Part shown: piece after piece, positions 6,423-13,682 of the stretch | Numbering within the stretch: the stretch's first letter is position 1 | Layout of the letters: each line of letters opens with the position of its first letter | Virus record (IMG/VR): IMGVR_UViG_3300036766_000426 | Coordinates: 1-25,629 of that record | Direction: 5' to 3' (one strand) | Source of the DNA: a virus | Length of the DNA stretch: 25,629 bases | Notes under the pieces: model-generated | Database searches by the model: none | Told to the model about the DNA's origin: nothing | What the model saw: the letters and a program-made list of their open reading frames with translations, nothing else | Made by a program: the position numbers and the translations under genes

Positions 6423-6596
6423 ATGATTCGAAGAAGAATCTACAAGGACAGAGAGTTTGATTCGCAGCTTCAAGCTGATGCTTGGATTACTGCAAAGGAG
6501 GAGCAAGGCTGGCGTGTGAGGTACATCAAACCAGTACTTGGCATGGTCACTGTGTCGATGTACAAGCTCCTGCGCAGGAGACGCCAGCATGCATAG
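6423..6596 (+). CDS. Small basic protein of unknown function (57 aa)
   Basis: Starts at the ATG at 6423, nine bases after AAAGGA; the ATG at 6417 is only three bases from the SD and would add two residues. 57 residues, basic, ending in a run of four Arg. The leader shares CTGATGATGAC and CACATTGC with the leader of the gene at 5019, so the two may be co-regulated. The stop overlaps the next gene. No family recognised. Confidence 0.6.
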   Translation: MIRRRIYKDREFDSQLQADAWITAKEEQGWRVRYIKPVLGMVTVSMYKLLRRRRQHA

Positions 6597-6924
6597 GGGC
6601 AAAAAAGAACTCAACAAAGAAGTCTCTGATCTCGAAGGCATGGTGAACGGGTTCAAGAATCTGATTCGTGTAACGCGAACGAACATGACGAATCAAGAAT
6701 TTGTTGAGCGATCGTTGGCCTCTCATAGGCAACGAATCGAGTTTCACCAAAAGATGATAACACAATTGGAAGAGTCCTTGACGAACGGCGATCAAATTAT
6801 TGCCGATGCTCAGGGCTCCATTCAAAAGCTACGGCGACGGATTGGCAAGATGAAACATCAACGTGACATAGAGAGGCTGCTAGACCTCCAGCGGCAGATC
6901 GACAAGATCAACTCAGAAGAATAG
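6589..6924 (+). CDS. Coiled-coil protein of unknown function
   Basis: 111 residues from the ATG at 6589 (SD CAGGAG inside the previous gene, 8-bp overlap). Almost entirely charged helix with heptad-like hydrophobic spacing (IEFHQKMITQLEESL, then IEKLLDL-like ERLLDLQRQIDKI at the end). No enzymatic motif. Likely a small structural or regulatory phage protein. It is followed by a weak terminator-like T-run. Confidence 0.7.
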   Translation: MHRGKKELNKEVSDLEGMVNGFKNLIRVTRTNMTNQEFVERSLASHRQRIEFHQKMITQLEESLTNGDQIIADAQGSIQKLRRRIGKMKHQRDIERLLDLQRQIDKINSEE

Positions 6925-6932
6925 ACTCTTGC

Positions 6933-6953
6933 ACCGCCTTTACGGGTTTTTTT
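6933..6953 (+). terminator. Weak intrinsic-terminator-like site
   Basis: A short GC stem (CCG at 6934-6936 with CGG at 6943-6945) is followed by seven T residues (6947-6953), directly after the coiled-coil gene. The 3-bp stem is short, so termination may be partial. Confidence 0.35.
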
Positions 6954-6980
6954 CGTGAGGCATCAAATAAAGAACTCTTA

Positions 6981-7004
6981 GCGGGAGGGAAATCGAATGA
7001 GCGA
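6981..7004 (+). repeat. 24-bp translation-start repeat, copy 1
   Basis: Contains GGGAGGGAAATCGAATGAG: SD-like GGGAGG, spacer and ATG of the zinc-ribbon gene. Exactly duplicated at 7151-7174, where it encodes the end of the zinc-ribbon protein and starts the next gene. Confidence 0.9.
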
Positions 7005-7170
7005 ATCAGTGGAACCGCCGAAGTGCGGCGTGCATTCCGTGGTATCTGGAACATCCAAGAGCGTAACGCGGCGCGTGCAATGCCCGGAGTGCCGAACCAT
7101 GATTTGTAACCCACCGCCGACCGTTCCGAAACAGAAAACATGCCCCCATTGCGGGAGGGAAATCGAATGA
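6997..7170 (+). CDS. 57-residue zinc-ribbon protein
   Basis: The ATG at 6997 is preceded by GGGAGG. The frame is open to TGA at 7168-7170. The product has two CxxC pairs, QCPECRT and TCPHCGRE, the classic zinc-ribbon arrangement, with a Pro-rich link between them (CNPPPTVPKQ). The last six codons lie in the second copy of the 24-bp repeat, and the stop overlaps the next start (ATGA). Likely a small nucleic-acid- or protein-binding adaptor; the specific role is unknown. Confidence 0.65.
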   Translation: MSESVEPPKCGVHSVVSGTSKSVTRRVQCPECRTMICNPPPTVPKQKTCPHCGREIE

Positions 7171-7174
7171 GCGA
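7151..7174 (+). repeat. 24-bp translation-start repeat, copy 2
   Basis: Exact duplicate of 6981-7004, 170 bp downstream. Here it codes for the final CGREIE of the zinc-ribbon protein and supplies the SD and ATG of the coiled-coil gene at 7167. Confidence 0.9.
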
Positions 7175-8354
7175 GCAACCGTGGTATTCACTCGATGGCT
7201 GCAAGGTGCTTCTAAATCAGGAGGACTCGGCAACTGTAACGGCCGAGTGGCTGTGCCGCCATTTGAATTTTGCTTTTCAGAAGGGAGAGCAAATGTCTGG
7301 CGTGCGTGATGCCCGCGTCGAACGCAATCAAGCGCAGGCCGACCTTGCCGCCGCCCGGCAGGAGATCCTCGCTGTGGAACGCCGGTGCGAGAACTTGCGG
7401 GTGGACGGCGAGCGATTGATTGACAAGGTGCTTGCCCGCGATACGGAAATCGAGCGGCTGACAATCGAAGCCTCTGCCCTGCCCGGTCTCACGGAAGCCT
7501 ACCGCGTGATGATCGCGTCGCACGCTGCCCAGCGGCAGGAAATCGAGCGGCTGAAAAGCGACCTGGAGGATGCTCGCAAAGGGCTGACGCCATTTCCGCA
7601 TGAGTTTGCTGAAAGGTTTAATCGAATGTTCAGTGAGTCTGACGCCAAGACCACACCGCCTCCGATTGCTGCACTCAAGCAACTCGCCGCGCAGAATCCA
7701 CCGCCGCAAGAATGGTTCGACGATGCCGCCGAGTCCGCGACGGCGGGCGTGCCGAGTCAGGAGTTTTGCGTTGCGCCGTCGTCACTTCCTGGACAGTGGT
7801 ACGTGCAGCAGAAGTTGCACGAAGGGTATGTTGTTATTGCGACATTTAATGGGAACGGTGTGTTGGTTGGCAATTCACTCGACCGTGCGAACGCCTACTG
7901 CGATTTTCTCAACGCCACCAGCCCACTGCACCGCGAGAACGCGGCAACGCAAAAGCTGCTCGAAGAAGCATTGCGACTTCTGGCTGATTTGGTGGGCGTT
8001 GAATACGATTCGCGGCCAGGTCCAGTTTGGATGTTGGTGGCATTGGTTGAGTGTGTTGAAAACTTCTCGCAATCGTTGCACCGCGAGAACGCGGAGCTAC
8101 GGGAACGACTCGAGCGAGTCATGGCTGCCAAGGATGAACGGCGTCAAGAGCTAGCCCAACTCCGCGAGCGTCTGGCGGCGTGCGAGCGGGACCATGAATT
8201 GTTGGAGTGGATGGGGCAAGAAGTGATTACGATCCACACGCCGTCAAAGATCGGAAACGATTGGACGGCAGTCCGGGATCGTGCCACTTGGGCCAGTGGT
8301 CCGACGCTCATTGAGGCCATCCTGGCCCTACACCACAAGTTGGAGGCGAAGTGA
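7167..8354 (+). CDS. Long coiled-coil protein of unknown function
   Basis: 395 residues from the ATG at 7167, chosen because the 24-bp repeat gives it an SD and an ATGA overlap with the zinc-ribbon stop; an earlier in-frame start at 7140 is less likely. Residues about 35-145 are an Ala/Arg/Glu-rich coiled coil, the middle is mixed, and a second coiled coil contains two copies of LHRENA (near 253 and 304, encoded by a shared 16-17-bp DNA repeat). The C-terminus (DRATWASGPTLIEAILAL) looks like a small globular tail of a type seen in accessory phage proteins. GC-rich relative to its neighbours, so possibly acquired with the zinc-ribbon gene. No enzyme motif. Confidence 0.75.
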   Translation: MSEQPWYSLDGCKVLLNQEDSATVTAEWLCRHLNFAFQKGEQMSGVRDARVERNQAQADLAAARQEILAVERRCENLRVDGERLIDKVLARDTEIERLTIEASALPGLTEAYRVMIASHAAQRQEIERLKSDLEDARKGLTPFPHEFAERFNRMFSESDAKTTPPPIAALKQLAAQNPPPQEWFDDAAESATAGVPSQEFCVAPSSLPGQWYVQQKLHEGYVVIATFNGNGVLVGNSLDRANAYCDFLNATSPLHRENAATQKLLEEALRLLADLVGVEYDSRPGPVWMLVALVECVENFSQSLHRENAELRERLERVMAAKDERRQELAQLRERLAACERDHELLEWMGQEVITIHTPSKIGNDWTAVRDRATWASGPTLIEAILALHHKLEAK

Positions 8355-8413
8355 TGGAAGGCATCTGGGCCACATGTTTCGTGGCCACTGCTATCGGCAC
8401 CTTCACATGGTAG
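8354..8413 (+). CDS. Possible 19-residue hydrophobic micropeptide
   Basis: The ATG at 8354 overlaps the previous TGA. The frame encodes a Met-start, mostly hydrophobic 19-residue peptide ending in TAG at 8411-8413. The same DNA holds a 6-bp hairpin (GGCCAC at 8368-8373 with GTGGCC at 8381-8386). It could be a membrane micropeptide, a leader, or chance; the coding evidence is only the coupled start. Confidence 0.25.
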   Translation: MEGIWATCFVATAIGTFTW

Positions 8414-8417
8414 CACA

Positions 8418-9242
8418 ATGAAAATTAAATGCAAGACATGGGCACCACGCCATAGCTCGTTCCGGTATGCTCAGCACAAGCTTGACGGTATATGGCTCAA
8501 CTTAGAATTGACGCCTATCGGCATTTGTGCATTTACATCGCATCCGACGGATATCACTCTGCAGGTTCAAGACTATAGGTGGTTCAAGTCAGTTACGCAA
8601 GCGCTTGAATTGCTAGGCGGCAGTCTTTACGGCGAGCTGCATGTTCCAAGCAAACGAGCGTCATACGTTAAGTCGGCACTCAAGTTTCAAGATCAAGCTC
8701 TTGCGTTCACAGCGTTCGCATCAACATTGCACGAGAATGATTGTTCGCTTGAAGACCTTGAGAGTTTCTTCGCGGGTATTGGCATCAGGTCTGCACGATT
8801 TGTGCGCATCGAGAACCGGCTTGTGCAGGACCCGCTAAGTTTCATGCCCGATCATCCTGATGTCGAAGGCCTTGTCTTCAAAAACGGAAATCTACTAGAT
8901 TGGGTCAAGTGGAAGCCCGTAAAGACAATCGACCTTATCTGCACAGATTTCATTGATGGCAACGGCAAGTACATTGGGCAGACAGGCGCTATTGTGTGCA
9001 GCACTGCATGTGGACACATTGTTGCCAATGTCGGCGGCATGACTGACGAAGAGAGGCTGTTAATTTCAGATGACGAAGAGGTATACCGTGGCCGTGTTGT
9101 TGAGGTCGCCTACCAGTACGTCGGAACAGGCGGTCGTTTGAGGCATCCACGCTTTATTCAATGGCGTGACGATAAGCAACCCGAGGACTGCACAACAGAT
9201 CAGGATCCTGACTTAGAGGAGTACTACGATGCGCGTAGTTAA
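8418..9242 (+). CDS. ATP-dependent DNA ligase
   Basis: 274 residues, the small phage type. It seals nicks using ATP through a lysyl-AMP intermediate. Nucleotidyltransferase motifs are in order: motif I KLDG with Lys21, motif III YGELH at 71-75, motif IV VEGLVFK at 149-155, motif V WVKWKP at 162-167. A short OB domain ends with motif VI-like RHPRFIQWRDDK at 242-253. Size matches minimal viral ligases without extra DNA-binding domains. The SD is weak. The stop region overlaps the kinase start by 14 bp, so the ligase heads the sugar-gene run. Confidence 0.93.
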   Translation: MKIKCKTWAPRHSSFRYAQHKLDGIWLNLELTPIGICAFTSHPTDITLQVQDYRWFKSVTQALELLGGSLYGELHVPSKRASYVKSALKFQDQALAFTAFASTLHENDCSLEDLESFFAGIGIRSARFVRIENRLVQDPLSFMPDHPDVEGLVFKNGNLLDWVKWKPVKTIDLICTDFIDGNGKYIGQTGAIVCSTACGHIVANVGGMTDEERLLISDDEEVYRGRVVEVAYQYVGTGGRLRHPRFIQWRDDKQPEDCTTDQDPDLEEYYDARS

Positions 9243-9855
9243 AAAATGCGACGATGCACAGTTCCAATACGATTGGCTTATGGCAATTCCGAGCTGGCTT
9301 CGACCGAGTGGACTCGAGATATACAACGGCGCCCTAAGCTATGACTTCATCGACGGCCAGACGCCTCGTGACTACTATGATGTTTGGCTCATGATGAAGC
9401 AAGACGTGTGGGGTGGAATGGGCCTTACAGTCGATCGAAATCAATACTGCAGCTACGTAGCTGGTCTGACTGATGATAACATGTCTCGTGTGCTTCGCAT
9501 TATTGACAAGAGTGAACTAACCTCTGTGACGCGTTGTCATGGGGACTTGACACTTTACAACTGCATCGAGACAGTTGAAAACGATCTTGTTCTTTTCGAT
9601 CCGAATGACTGCCATGGGCTACCGTGCCAAGAGCTCGACGAATCCAAGTTATTACAGTCTCTCGATGGGTTCGACTACGTCCACAAAGGGCTGCCGCCGT
9701 TAACACATACGATCATGTTTGATTGTCGTAAGGTGCATTGGGCTTTGCTTATCACCCATTACATTCGGATGCTACGCCATCCAGACAAGATAAGCAACGT
9801 ATCACAGAGCTTTGCCCGTGAGCGCATCAAATCTATAATGGAGTGGATTACATGA
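9229..9855 (+). CDS. Aminoglycoside-phosphotransferase-fold small-molecule (sugar) kinase
   Basis: 208 residues; SD TTAGAGGAG upstream in the ligase gene. The C-lobe kinase motifs are clear: catalytic HGDLTLYN at 104-111 (Asp106, Asn111), metal-binding FDPND at 123-127 (Asp124), and ELDESKLLQSLDGF at 135-148, a segment I associate with APH-like kinases in polysaccharide gene clusters. The N-lobe is short. Such kinases phosphorylate a sugar or sugar alcohol hydroxyl. The neighbours (HAD phosphatase, NTP-sugar nucleotidyltransferase, cupin, glycosyltransferase) support a sugar-activation role over antibiotic resistance. The substrate cannot be named. Confidence 0.75.
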   Translation: MRVVKKCDDAQFQYDWLMAIPSWLRPSGLEIYNGALSYDFIDGQTPRDYYDVWLMMKQDVWGGMGLTVDRNQYCSYVAGLTDDNMSRVLRIIDKSELTSVTRCHGDLTLYNCIETVENDLVLFDPNDCHGLPCQELDESKLLQSLDGFDYVHKGLPPLTHTIMFDCRKVHWALLITHYIRMLRHPDKISNVSQSFARERIKSIMEWIT

Positions 9856-10181
9856 CGTACTTTGTCGATATTGATGGTGTCGTATTCAAGCACAAGAACG
9901 CAGGCGCTTTGAATCAGTGGTTCGATATGGGCGAGCCCATTATGGGAACTATTGCAACATTGTCGCGGCTCGAGGCTGAAGGTGTGATTATTGTCCTTGT
10001 GACCGCTCGACCGAATTGGATGCGGCAAGTATTACAGCAGGCGCTGTATCGTCATCATGTTGTTCATCACCACTTGTTGATGGGCGTCACATCTGGCCTG
10101 CGATATATCGTGAATGATCGAAAGGCCGACGGCTCATTGTCATGTATTGCAATCAACCCTCCTCGTAACCAAGGATTCTGA
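9852..10181 (+). CDS. Small HAD-superfamily phosphatase
   Basis: 109 residues from the ATG at 9852 (ATGA overlap with the kinase stop; GGAG upstream). HAD motif I is FVDIDGVVF with nucleophile Asp6 and acid Asp8, motif II is VTARP with Thr51, and the motif III/IV region is YIVNDRK around 86-91. The minimal size without a cap domain resembles the small HAD proteins found beside kinases and nucleotidyltransferases in capsule clusters, where they dephosphorylate sugar phosphates. The last acidic motif is ND instead of the common DD, so activity should not be assumed. Confidence 0.75.
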   Translation: MTYFVDIDGVVFKHKNAGALNQWFDMGEPIMGTIATLSRLEAEGVIIVLVTARPNWMRQVLQQALYRHHVVHHHLLMGVTSGLRYIVNDRKADGSLSCIAINPPRNQGF

Positions 10182-10183
10182 TC

Positions 10184-10786
10184 ATGAATGGAATTGTCCT
10201 CGCGGGCGGTGCAGCAACGCGATTGCCCAACAAGGCATTGCTGCCGATCAAAGGCAACAAGATCGCAATCCAATCTGCAATCGACTTTTGTGTTCGATCA
10301 CAATGCGATCGAATTATCGTCGTGGTTCCGTCTAATGGAATCATTCAAGAGGTGCTCTCAGGAGAGTTGATTTTCGTAGAACAGCCAAAGCCGTTGGGTG
10401 TAGGCAATGCAATCAAGCTTGCAGTCGAGTGTGTAAAGTCTGACGATTATTTAGTCACATTTTGTGACAACATATACGATCAGGACGAATGCTTCGTAAA
10501 GACAAATACGATCCCTATGGCTTCTGTTCGTAAAATCGAAAAGCCGTTCTCAGATGAGTTGGACAAGTATGTTCATAGCCTCTGGGTTTCAAAGCGAGCG
10601 CTGGGCAATGACTGTCTTGCAGGCTGGTACTATCTACCGCGTGACAGTGCACTTAGAGCGCTGCCGCACGAAGAGAGTATCTACTTTTTGAATCGCATCG
10701 GCGCATCAGGTTGCTACATCGATTCTGCATTCAAGTGGCATGACATTGGCACTGTCGCATCGTATCTCCATTACTTGAAAGGTTAG
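10184..10786 (+). CDS. NTP-sugar nucleotidyltransferase (NTP_transferase family)
   Basis: 200 residues. The N-terminal signature VLAGGAATRLPNKALLPI at 5-22 is the nucleotide-binding loop of GlmU/RmlA/MurU-type enzymes, which couple a sugar-1-phosphate (or similar phosphate) to an NTP and release pyrophosphate. EQPKPLGVGNAI at 66-77 and FCDNIYD with Asp95 match the base-binding and metal-binding segments. The compact length indicates the catalytic core only. Two bases from the HAD gene and directly after the kinase, it completes a kinase-phosphatase-activation trio that would yield an NDP-sugar. Base and sugar specificity cannot be read with confidence. Confidence 0.85.
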   Translation: MNGIVLAGGAATRLPNKALLPIKGNKIAIQSAIDFCVRSQCDRIIVVVPSNGIIQEVLSGELIFVEQPKPLGVGNAIKLAVECVKSDDYLVTFCDNIYDQDECFVKTNTIPMASVRKIEKPFSDELDKYVHSLWVSKRALGNDCLAGWYYLPRDSALRALPHEESIYFLNRIGASGCYIDSAFKWHDIGTVASYLHYLKG

Positions 10787-10789
10787 GGC

Positions 10790-11629
10790 ATGAAGTACTA
10801 CTTTTCACCCGTGTCTCAAGAGGCGATGGAAGCAGCGTATATCGTAGAAGGCGAAATCGGATTCTGTGCCAGCATTGGACAAGTAGGCCCAAATGCGTAC
10901 ACTGGCTTAACCGATGATCGGTTTGCATTACTACGTCAGCATTACAGCAAAGTATACGGCCGCGAGGTAGTCGCTGAGCGTGACCACTTAGGACGTGCTG
11001 GCGAAAATTCAGCTGAATGGATTGTGCGTGACATCGCACATGGTTTTGAAGAATGTATGCTGCATATCTTCGATCAGGCGGGTCTGCCCTCTGGAGTTAC
11101 AGGCGAAATGAAGTTAAAGTGGCAGATAGGCCCGGGCGAGGACGATAGTCGCGAGTTCTTAGATAGTGCATTGCACGGTTGGGCTATGCCGACGTGGGTC
11201 AGCTTTCCTACGGGTTGCTTGATCGAGGGTCTTGGAAACCGCGGACAACTCAACTTAAGGCGTGTGTATGAGACTCGGCGATATTGGCCGCAGCTATTGA
11301 TACGCGCGCACAACTGCGACTACCTGCCGGCAGCCACTATCAAGCAAGTGAAGATGTTCTTTGATGGGATGAATATCGCACCGCAAGTCGGTTGTTTTCA
11401 GTCGTGCGCGTATTTGATTATAGCACGAGCCATGTCATTGCCTATTCAAGAATGGGAAGACGCGTGCTGGGCAGACCAAGACAAGATCAAACGGTGGGGT
11501 CTCAACGAACGCAATTTTGTTCAAGGCATGGGTCATTATCATTATGATAAGATCCCGTGGCGTCAAGAGTTCTATACCTCAGTAGTCGAACGCATTTCAG
11601 GATTCATGCAATGGGTGATAAACTTATAA
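10790..11629 (+). CDS. GatZ/KbaZ-like TIM-barrel protein (sugar aldolase-like)
   Basis: 279 residues. RDHLGR at 64-69 resembles the GDHLGP signature, and IRAHNCDYLPAATIKQV at 171-187 resembles the AHSTDYQ segment, of GatZ/KbaZ, the barrel-shaped partner of class II tagatose-bisphosphate aldolases. AHGFEECMLHIFD at 83-95 fits a barrel strand-helix step. These similarities are from memory of the family pattern. The length is shorter than GatZ (about 420). It sits between the nucleotidyltransferase and the cupin, so it may make or cleave the sugar precursor. Whether it is catalytic on its own is unknown. Confidence 0.55.
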   Translation: MKYYFSPVSQEAMEAAYIVEGEIGFCASIGQVGPNAYTGLTDDRFALLRQHYSKVYGREVVAERDHLGRAGENSAEWIVRDIAHGFEECMLHIFDQAGLPSGVTGEMKLKWQIGPGEDDSREFLDSALHGWAMPTWVSFPTGCLIEGLGNRGQLNLRRVYETRRYWPQLLIRAHNCDYLPAATIKQVKMFFDGMNIAPQVGCFQSCAYLIIARAMSLPIQEWEDACWADQDKIKRWGLNERNFVQGMGHYHYDKIPWRQEFYTSVVERISGFMQWVINL

Positions 11630-11925
11630 AGCGATGGGGCAGCGAAGAGATCTTGTTCTTTGGTGCGTACATGCTCAAGCAGCTTGTACTTGATCCCGGC
11701 CAATGCACATCGATGCATTTCCATTATGCGAAGTGCGAAACGCTGTATGTGCTGCGGGGTTCGCTCGTAATTGAATTCGAGGAGCGTAAGACCGTATACT
11801 TAGAGCGAGACGAGTCACTTACGATATACGAAGGTAAATCCAATGCCCATCGTATGCGCAGCGCTGGAGGCTGTGTCTACTTAGAGGCATCCACCCCTCA
11901 CAGACACGATAGCGAAAGAATATGA
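11611..11925 (+). CDS. Cupin-domain protein, possible sugar-phosphate isomerase
   Basis: 104 residues from the ATG at 11611 (SD TCAGGA, spacing 8; 19-bp overlap with the preceding gene); an earlier start at 11557 would sit well inside that gene. Single-domain cupin: MHFHYAKCETLYVLRG at 35-50 gives metal ligands His36, His38 and Glu43, and His80 in KSNAHRM gives the fourth. The WGSEEI opening and this motif resemble cupins related to type II mannose-6-phosphate isomerases that accompany polysaccharide genes. Likely an isomerase or epimerase in the sugar pathway; the substrate is unknown. Confidence 0.75.
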   Translation: MGDKLIKRWGSEEILFFGAYMLKQLVLDPGQCTSMHFHYAKCETLYVLRGSLVIEFEERKTVYLERDESLTIYEGKSNAHRMRSAGGCVYLEASTPHRHDSERI

Positions 11926-13085
11926 AAACACTATTATTCGCGAAGGGCGGCGGCCCGATGTACACTCGTGATTTTATCGGGCGAGCCTCTGCGTCTGGTG
12001 AGCAAGGCGAGTCTGAAGGTACGCTGAGGCATCTGTGTGAGCGCGACGACTTACGCGTGATCTATTTTGGCCAGAGCTACGGCGAGCTGCCATGCGAGTC
12101 ATACAGGCCAATGATCGACGGATTGACCGAGATGTCGAATGCAGCGGTGCAGGAGGCTTATTGGGATGTTGATGAAATAGCTATTCGAGCAATGCTCGGC
12201 GACGATGAGTGCATCGGGTTCTTGAACATTGCGGGGTACTCGCCTACATTCAGCTGGATTGCAAATCCAAACTACGCAACGGTGCAGGCGGCCGCAGTGC
12301 GGTACACAGGGCCAATGAATTCGATTATCGAAAGGCTCAAGTTGCCTAGACTGGTTGTAAACAACGATCCACGCACGTATCCGAAGGACCAAGAAATGTC
12401 CTATGGATGGGACCACATCAGACCCGTAGCGTTGCTCGATCAATGGGGTGATCAACGTGTTCAAGTAGTAGGCGGCAAAAAGTATCTCAGGCGCTCTATC
12501 TGGGCCAAGTGTGAATCGTGGGGTTACTTGAAGCGTTACGAAAATCTAGGCATTGAGCGTTGTGTGGTACTTGCGCATGCCCATGTTGACACCGGAACGC
12601 GCAATGGCTCATTCGAGCCGTGGCACCGAATACTCGATGGAACGAGTTATCCGATCTATGGTGCGGGCTGGGACGGCTTTCCGCAATGGCAAGGCGCTGT
12701 GCGTCCTAAAGAGGTGCAAGAAATTCTCAAAGATGCAATATGCTGCCCGGTGTTATTCAATACACCTGGGTTCTATACTGGCAAGTGCTATGTTCTTGAG
12801 TCGTGCGGCTGCATTCCTATTCTCTATGGTGATGGGTCTTGCCCACATACCGCTGATCCACGAGAGCAATGGCAATTATTTAGCGATCCTCGTCGAGTCG
12901 TTTTTGACTTAGATCGCGTCATCGATGAGCGTGATATCGATGAAGAGCGAAGAGAATGGAATTTGCGATGTCTTCCGGACTGGCGATTGCTCGATCAAAT
13001 GATTGATAATTTGCTCGATGGTTTGGATATCTCTAGTGATGCCTGGTTTAAGCGGTATGGAGGTTACAGGCAGCTGACTGGTTAG
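11922..13085 (+). CDS. Glycosyltransferase, GT-B-like
   Basis: 387 residues, starting in an ATGA overlap with the cupin. The C-terminal half carries a GT-B-like donor-site pattern, PGFYTGKCYVLESCGCIPIL at 282-301 with acidic Glu293, followed by a Gly/Asp loop; the N-terminal half has alternating strands and helices. GT-B enzymes transfer sugar from an NDP-sugar to an acceptor. As the last gene of the sugar-activation run it is the natural user of its product. Acceptor candidates are hydroxymethylated cytosine in phage DNA (by analogy with T4), virion protein, or a host glycan. The family call rests on pattern only. Confidence 0.6.
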   Translation: MKTLLFAKGGGPMYTRDFIGRASASGEQGESEGTLRHLCERDDLRVIYFGQSYGELPCESYRPMIDGLTEMSNAAVQEAYWDVDEIAIRAMLGDDECIGFLNIAGYSPTFSWIANPNYATVQAAAVRYTGPMNSIIERLKLPRLVVNNDPRTYPKDQEMSYGWDHIRPVALLDQWGDQRVQVVGGKKYLRRSIWAKCESWGYLKRYENLGIERCVVLAHAHVDTGTRNGSFEPWHRILDGTSYPIYGAGWDGFPQWQGAVRPKEVQEILKDAICCPVLFNTPGFYTGKCYVLESCGCIPILYGDGSCPHTADPREQWQLFSDPRRVVFDLDRVIDERDIDEERREWNLRCLPDWRLLDQMIDNLLDGLDISSDAWFKRYGGYRQLTG

Positions 13086-13164
13086 ATTGTCACAAAACTG
13101 TCGAAGCGCATTTAAAAGCGTTCTAGAAGTTCAATAAACTACCTATTTTATCTATTTTAACATC

Positions 13165-13497
13165 ATGAGTGAAAGTTCCGATACGCGAGATTTGTGTGCA
13201 CAGCTTAAGAAATTCAATGCAGTGGTGTATGCCGTGGTAGGAAGTCAATTTGCACACCCGGGTTGGCCTGACCGCTATGTGCATCATAGATATTGGTGTG
13301 GGTGGTTAGAGTTCAAAGCGCCCAAGGGTTCATTGAGCAAACTGCAACGTGAAGTGATTCATAAGCTCAACGAACTAAAGCCTGGGAGCGCTTTTGTTGT
13401 TCGACACCCTGATAGTGTAGAGGACTGTGATGGGCGTGTTCTCGCAGAATTTTCAAGTGCGCACGATTTACTGCTAAAACTGCGAGATTTGACATAG
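13165..13497 (+). CDS. VRR-NUC domain nuclease
   Basis: 110 residues, start ATG at 13165 after an 80-bp AT-rich gap. It shows the PD-(D/E)XK core: GWPDRYV with Asp36, WLEFKAPKG with Glu49 and Lys51, and downstream Gln61 in LSKLQREVIHKL, the arrangement of VRR-NUC proteins, which act as structure-specific nucleases such as Holliday-junction resolvases. Phages use stand-alone VRR-NUC proteins to resolve DNA before packaging. The TAG stop lies inside the left arm of a 22-bp inverted repeat. Confidence 0.85.
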   Translation: MSESSDTRDLCAQLKKFNAVVYAVVGSQFAHPGWPDRYVHHRYWCGWLEFKAPKGSLSKLQREVIHKLNELKPGSAFVVRHPDSVEDCDGRVLAEFSSAHDLLLKLRDLT

Positions 13498-13514
13498 CAC
13501 AACTGACCAAGGTG
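13493..13514 (+). repeat. Left arm of 22-bp inverted repeat
   Basis: The core CACAACTGACCAAGGTG and flanking bases are the exact reverse complement of 13683-13704. The arm includes the stop codon of the VRR-NUC gene. Imperfect complementarity continues inward for about 12-14 more bases. Confidence 0.95.
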
Positions 13515-13682
13515 CAGCATCCAATTTGGCAACGGGCTATAGAACTCTATATCCGTATAGTTGAAAAAACCCACAAGTACTACCAATTATTAGATTTATG
13601 AAAAAAGCCTAATAGCTGTTTCTATTGTATACGTAGGGACTGCCGGTAGTTTCTAATTGGCCGGTTTTCGAATTCGATACTA

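Noticed and set aside
7600-8154. 184-residue + strand frame inside the long coiled-coil gene
   Set aside because: Low-complexity Arg/Cys/Ser-rich product, no SD; a frame shadow of the 7167-8354 gene.
9229-9855. Antibiotic-resistance aminoglycoside kinase
   Set aside because: The fold matches, but the ELDESKLLQSL segment and sugar-pathway neighbours fit a polysaccharide-cluster kinase better.
13087-13116. Promoter-like TTGTCA-18-TTTAAA before the VRR-NUC gene
   Set aside because: AT-rich region where such matches arise easily, 18-bp spacing and no other support; may still be real, but too weak to list.
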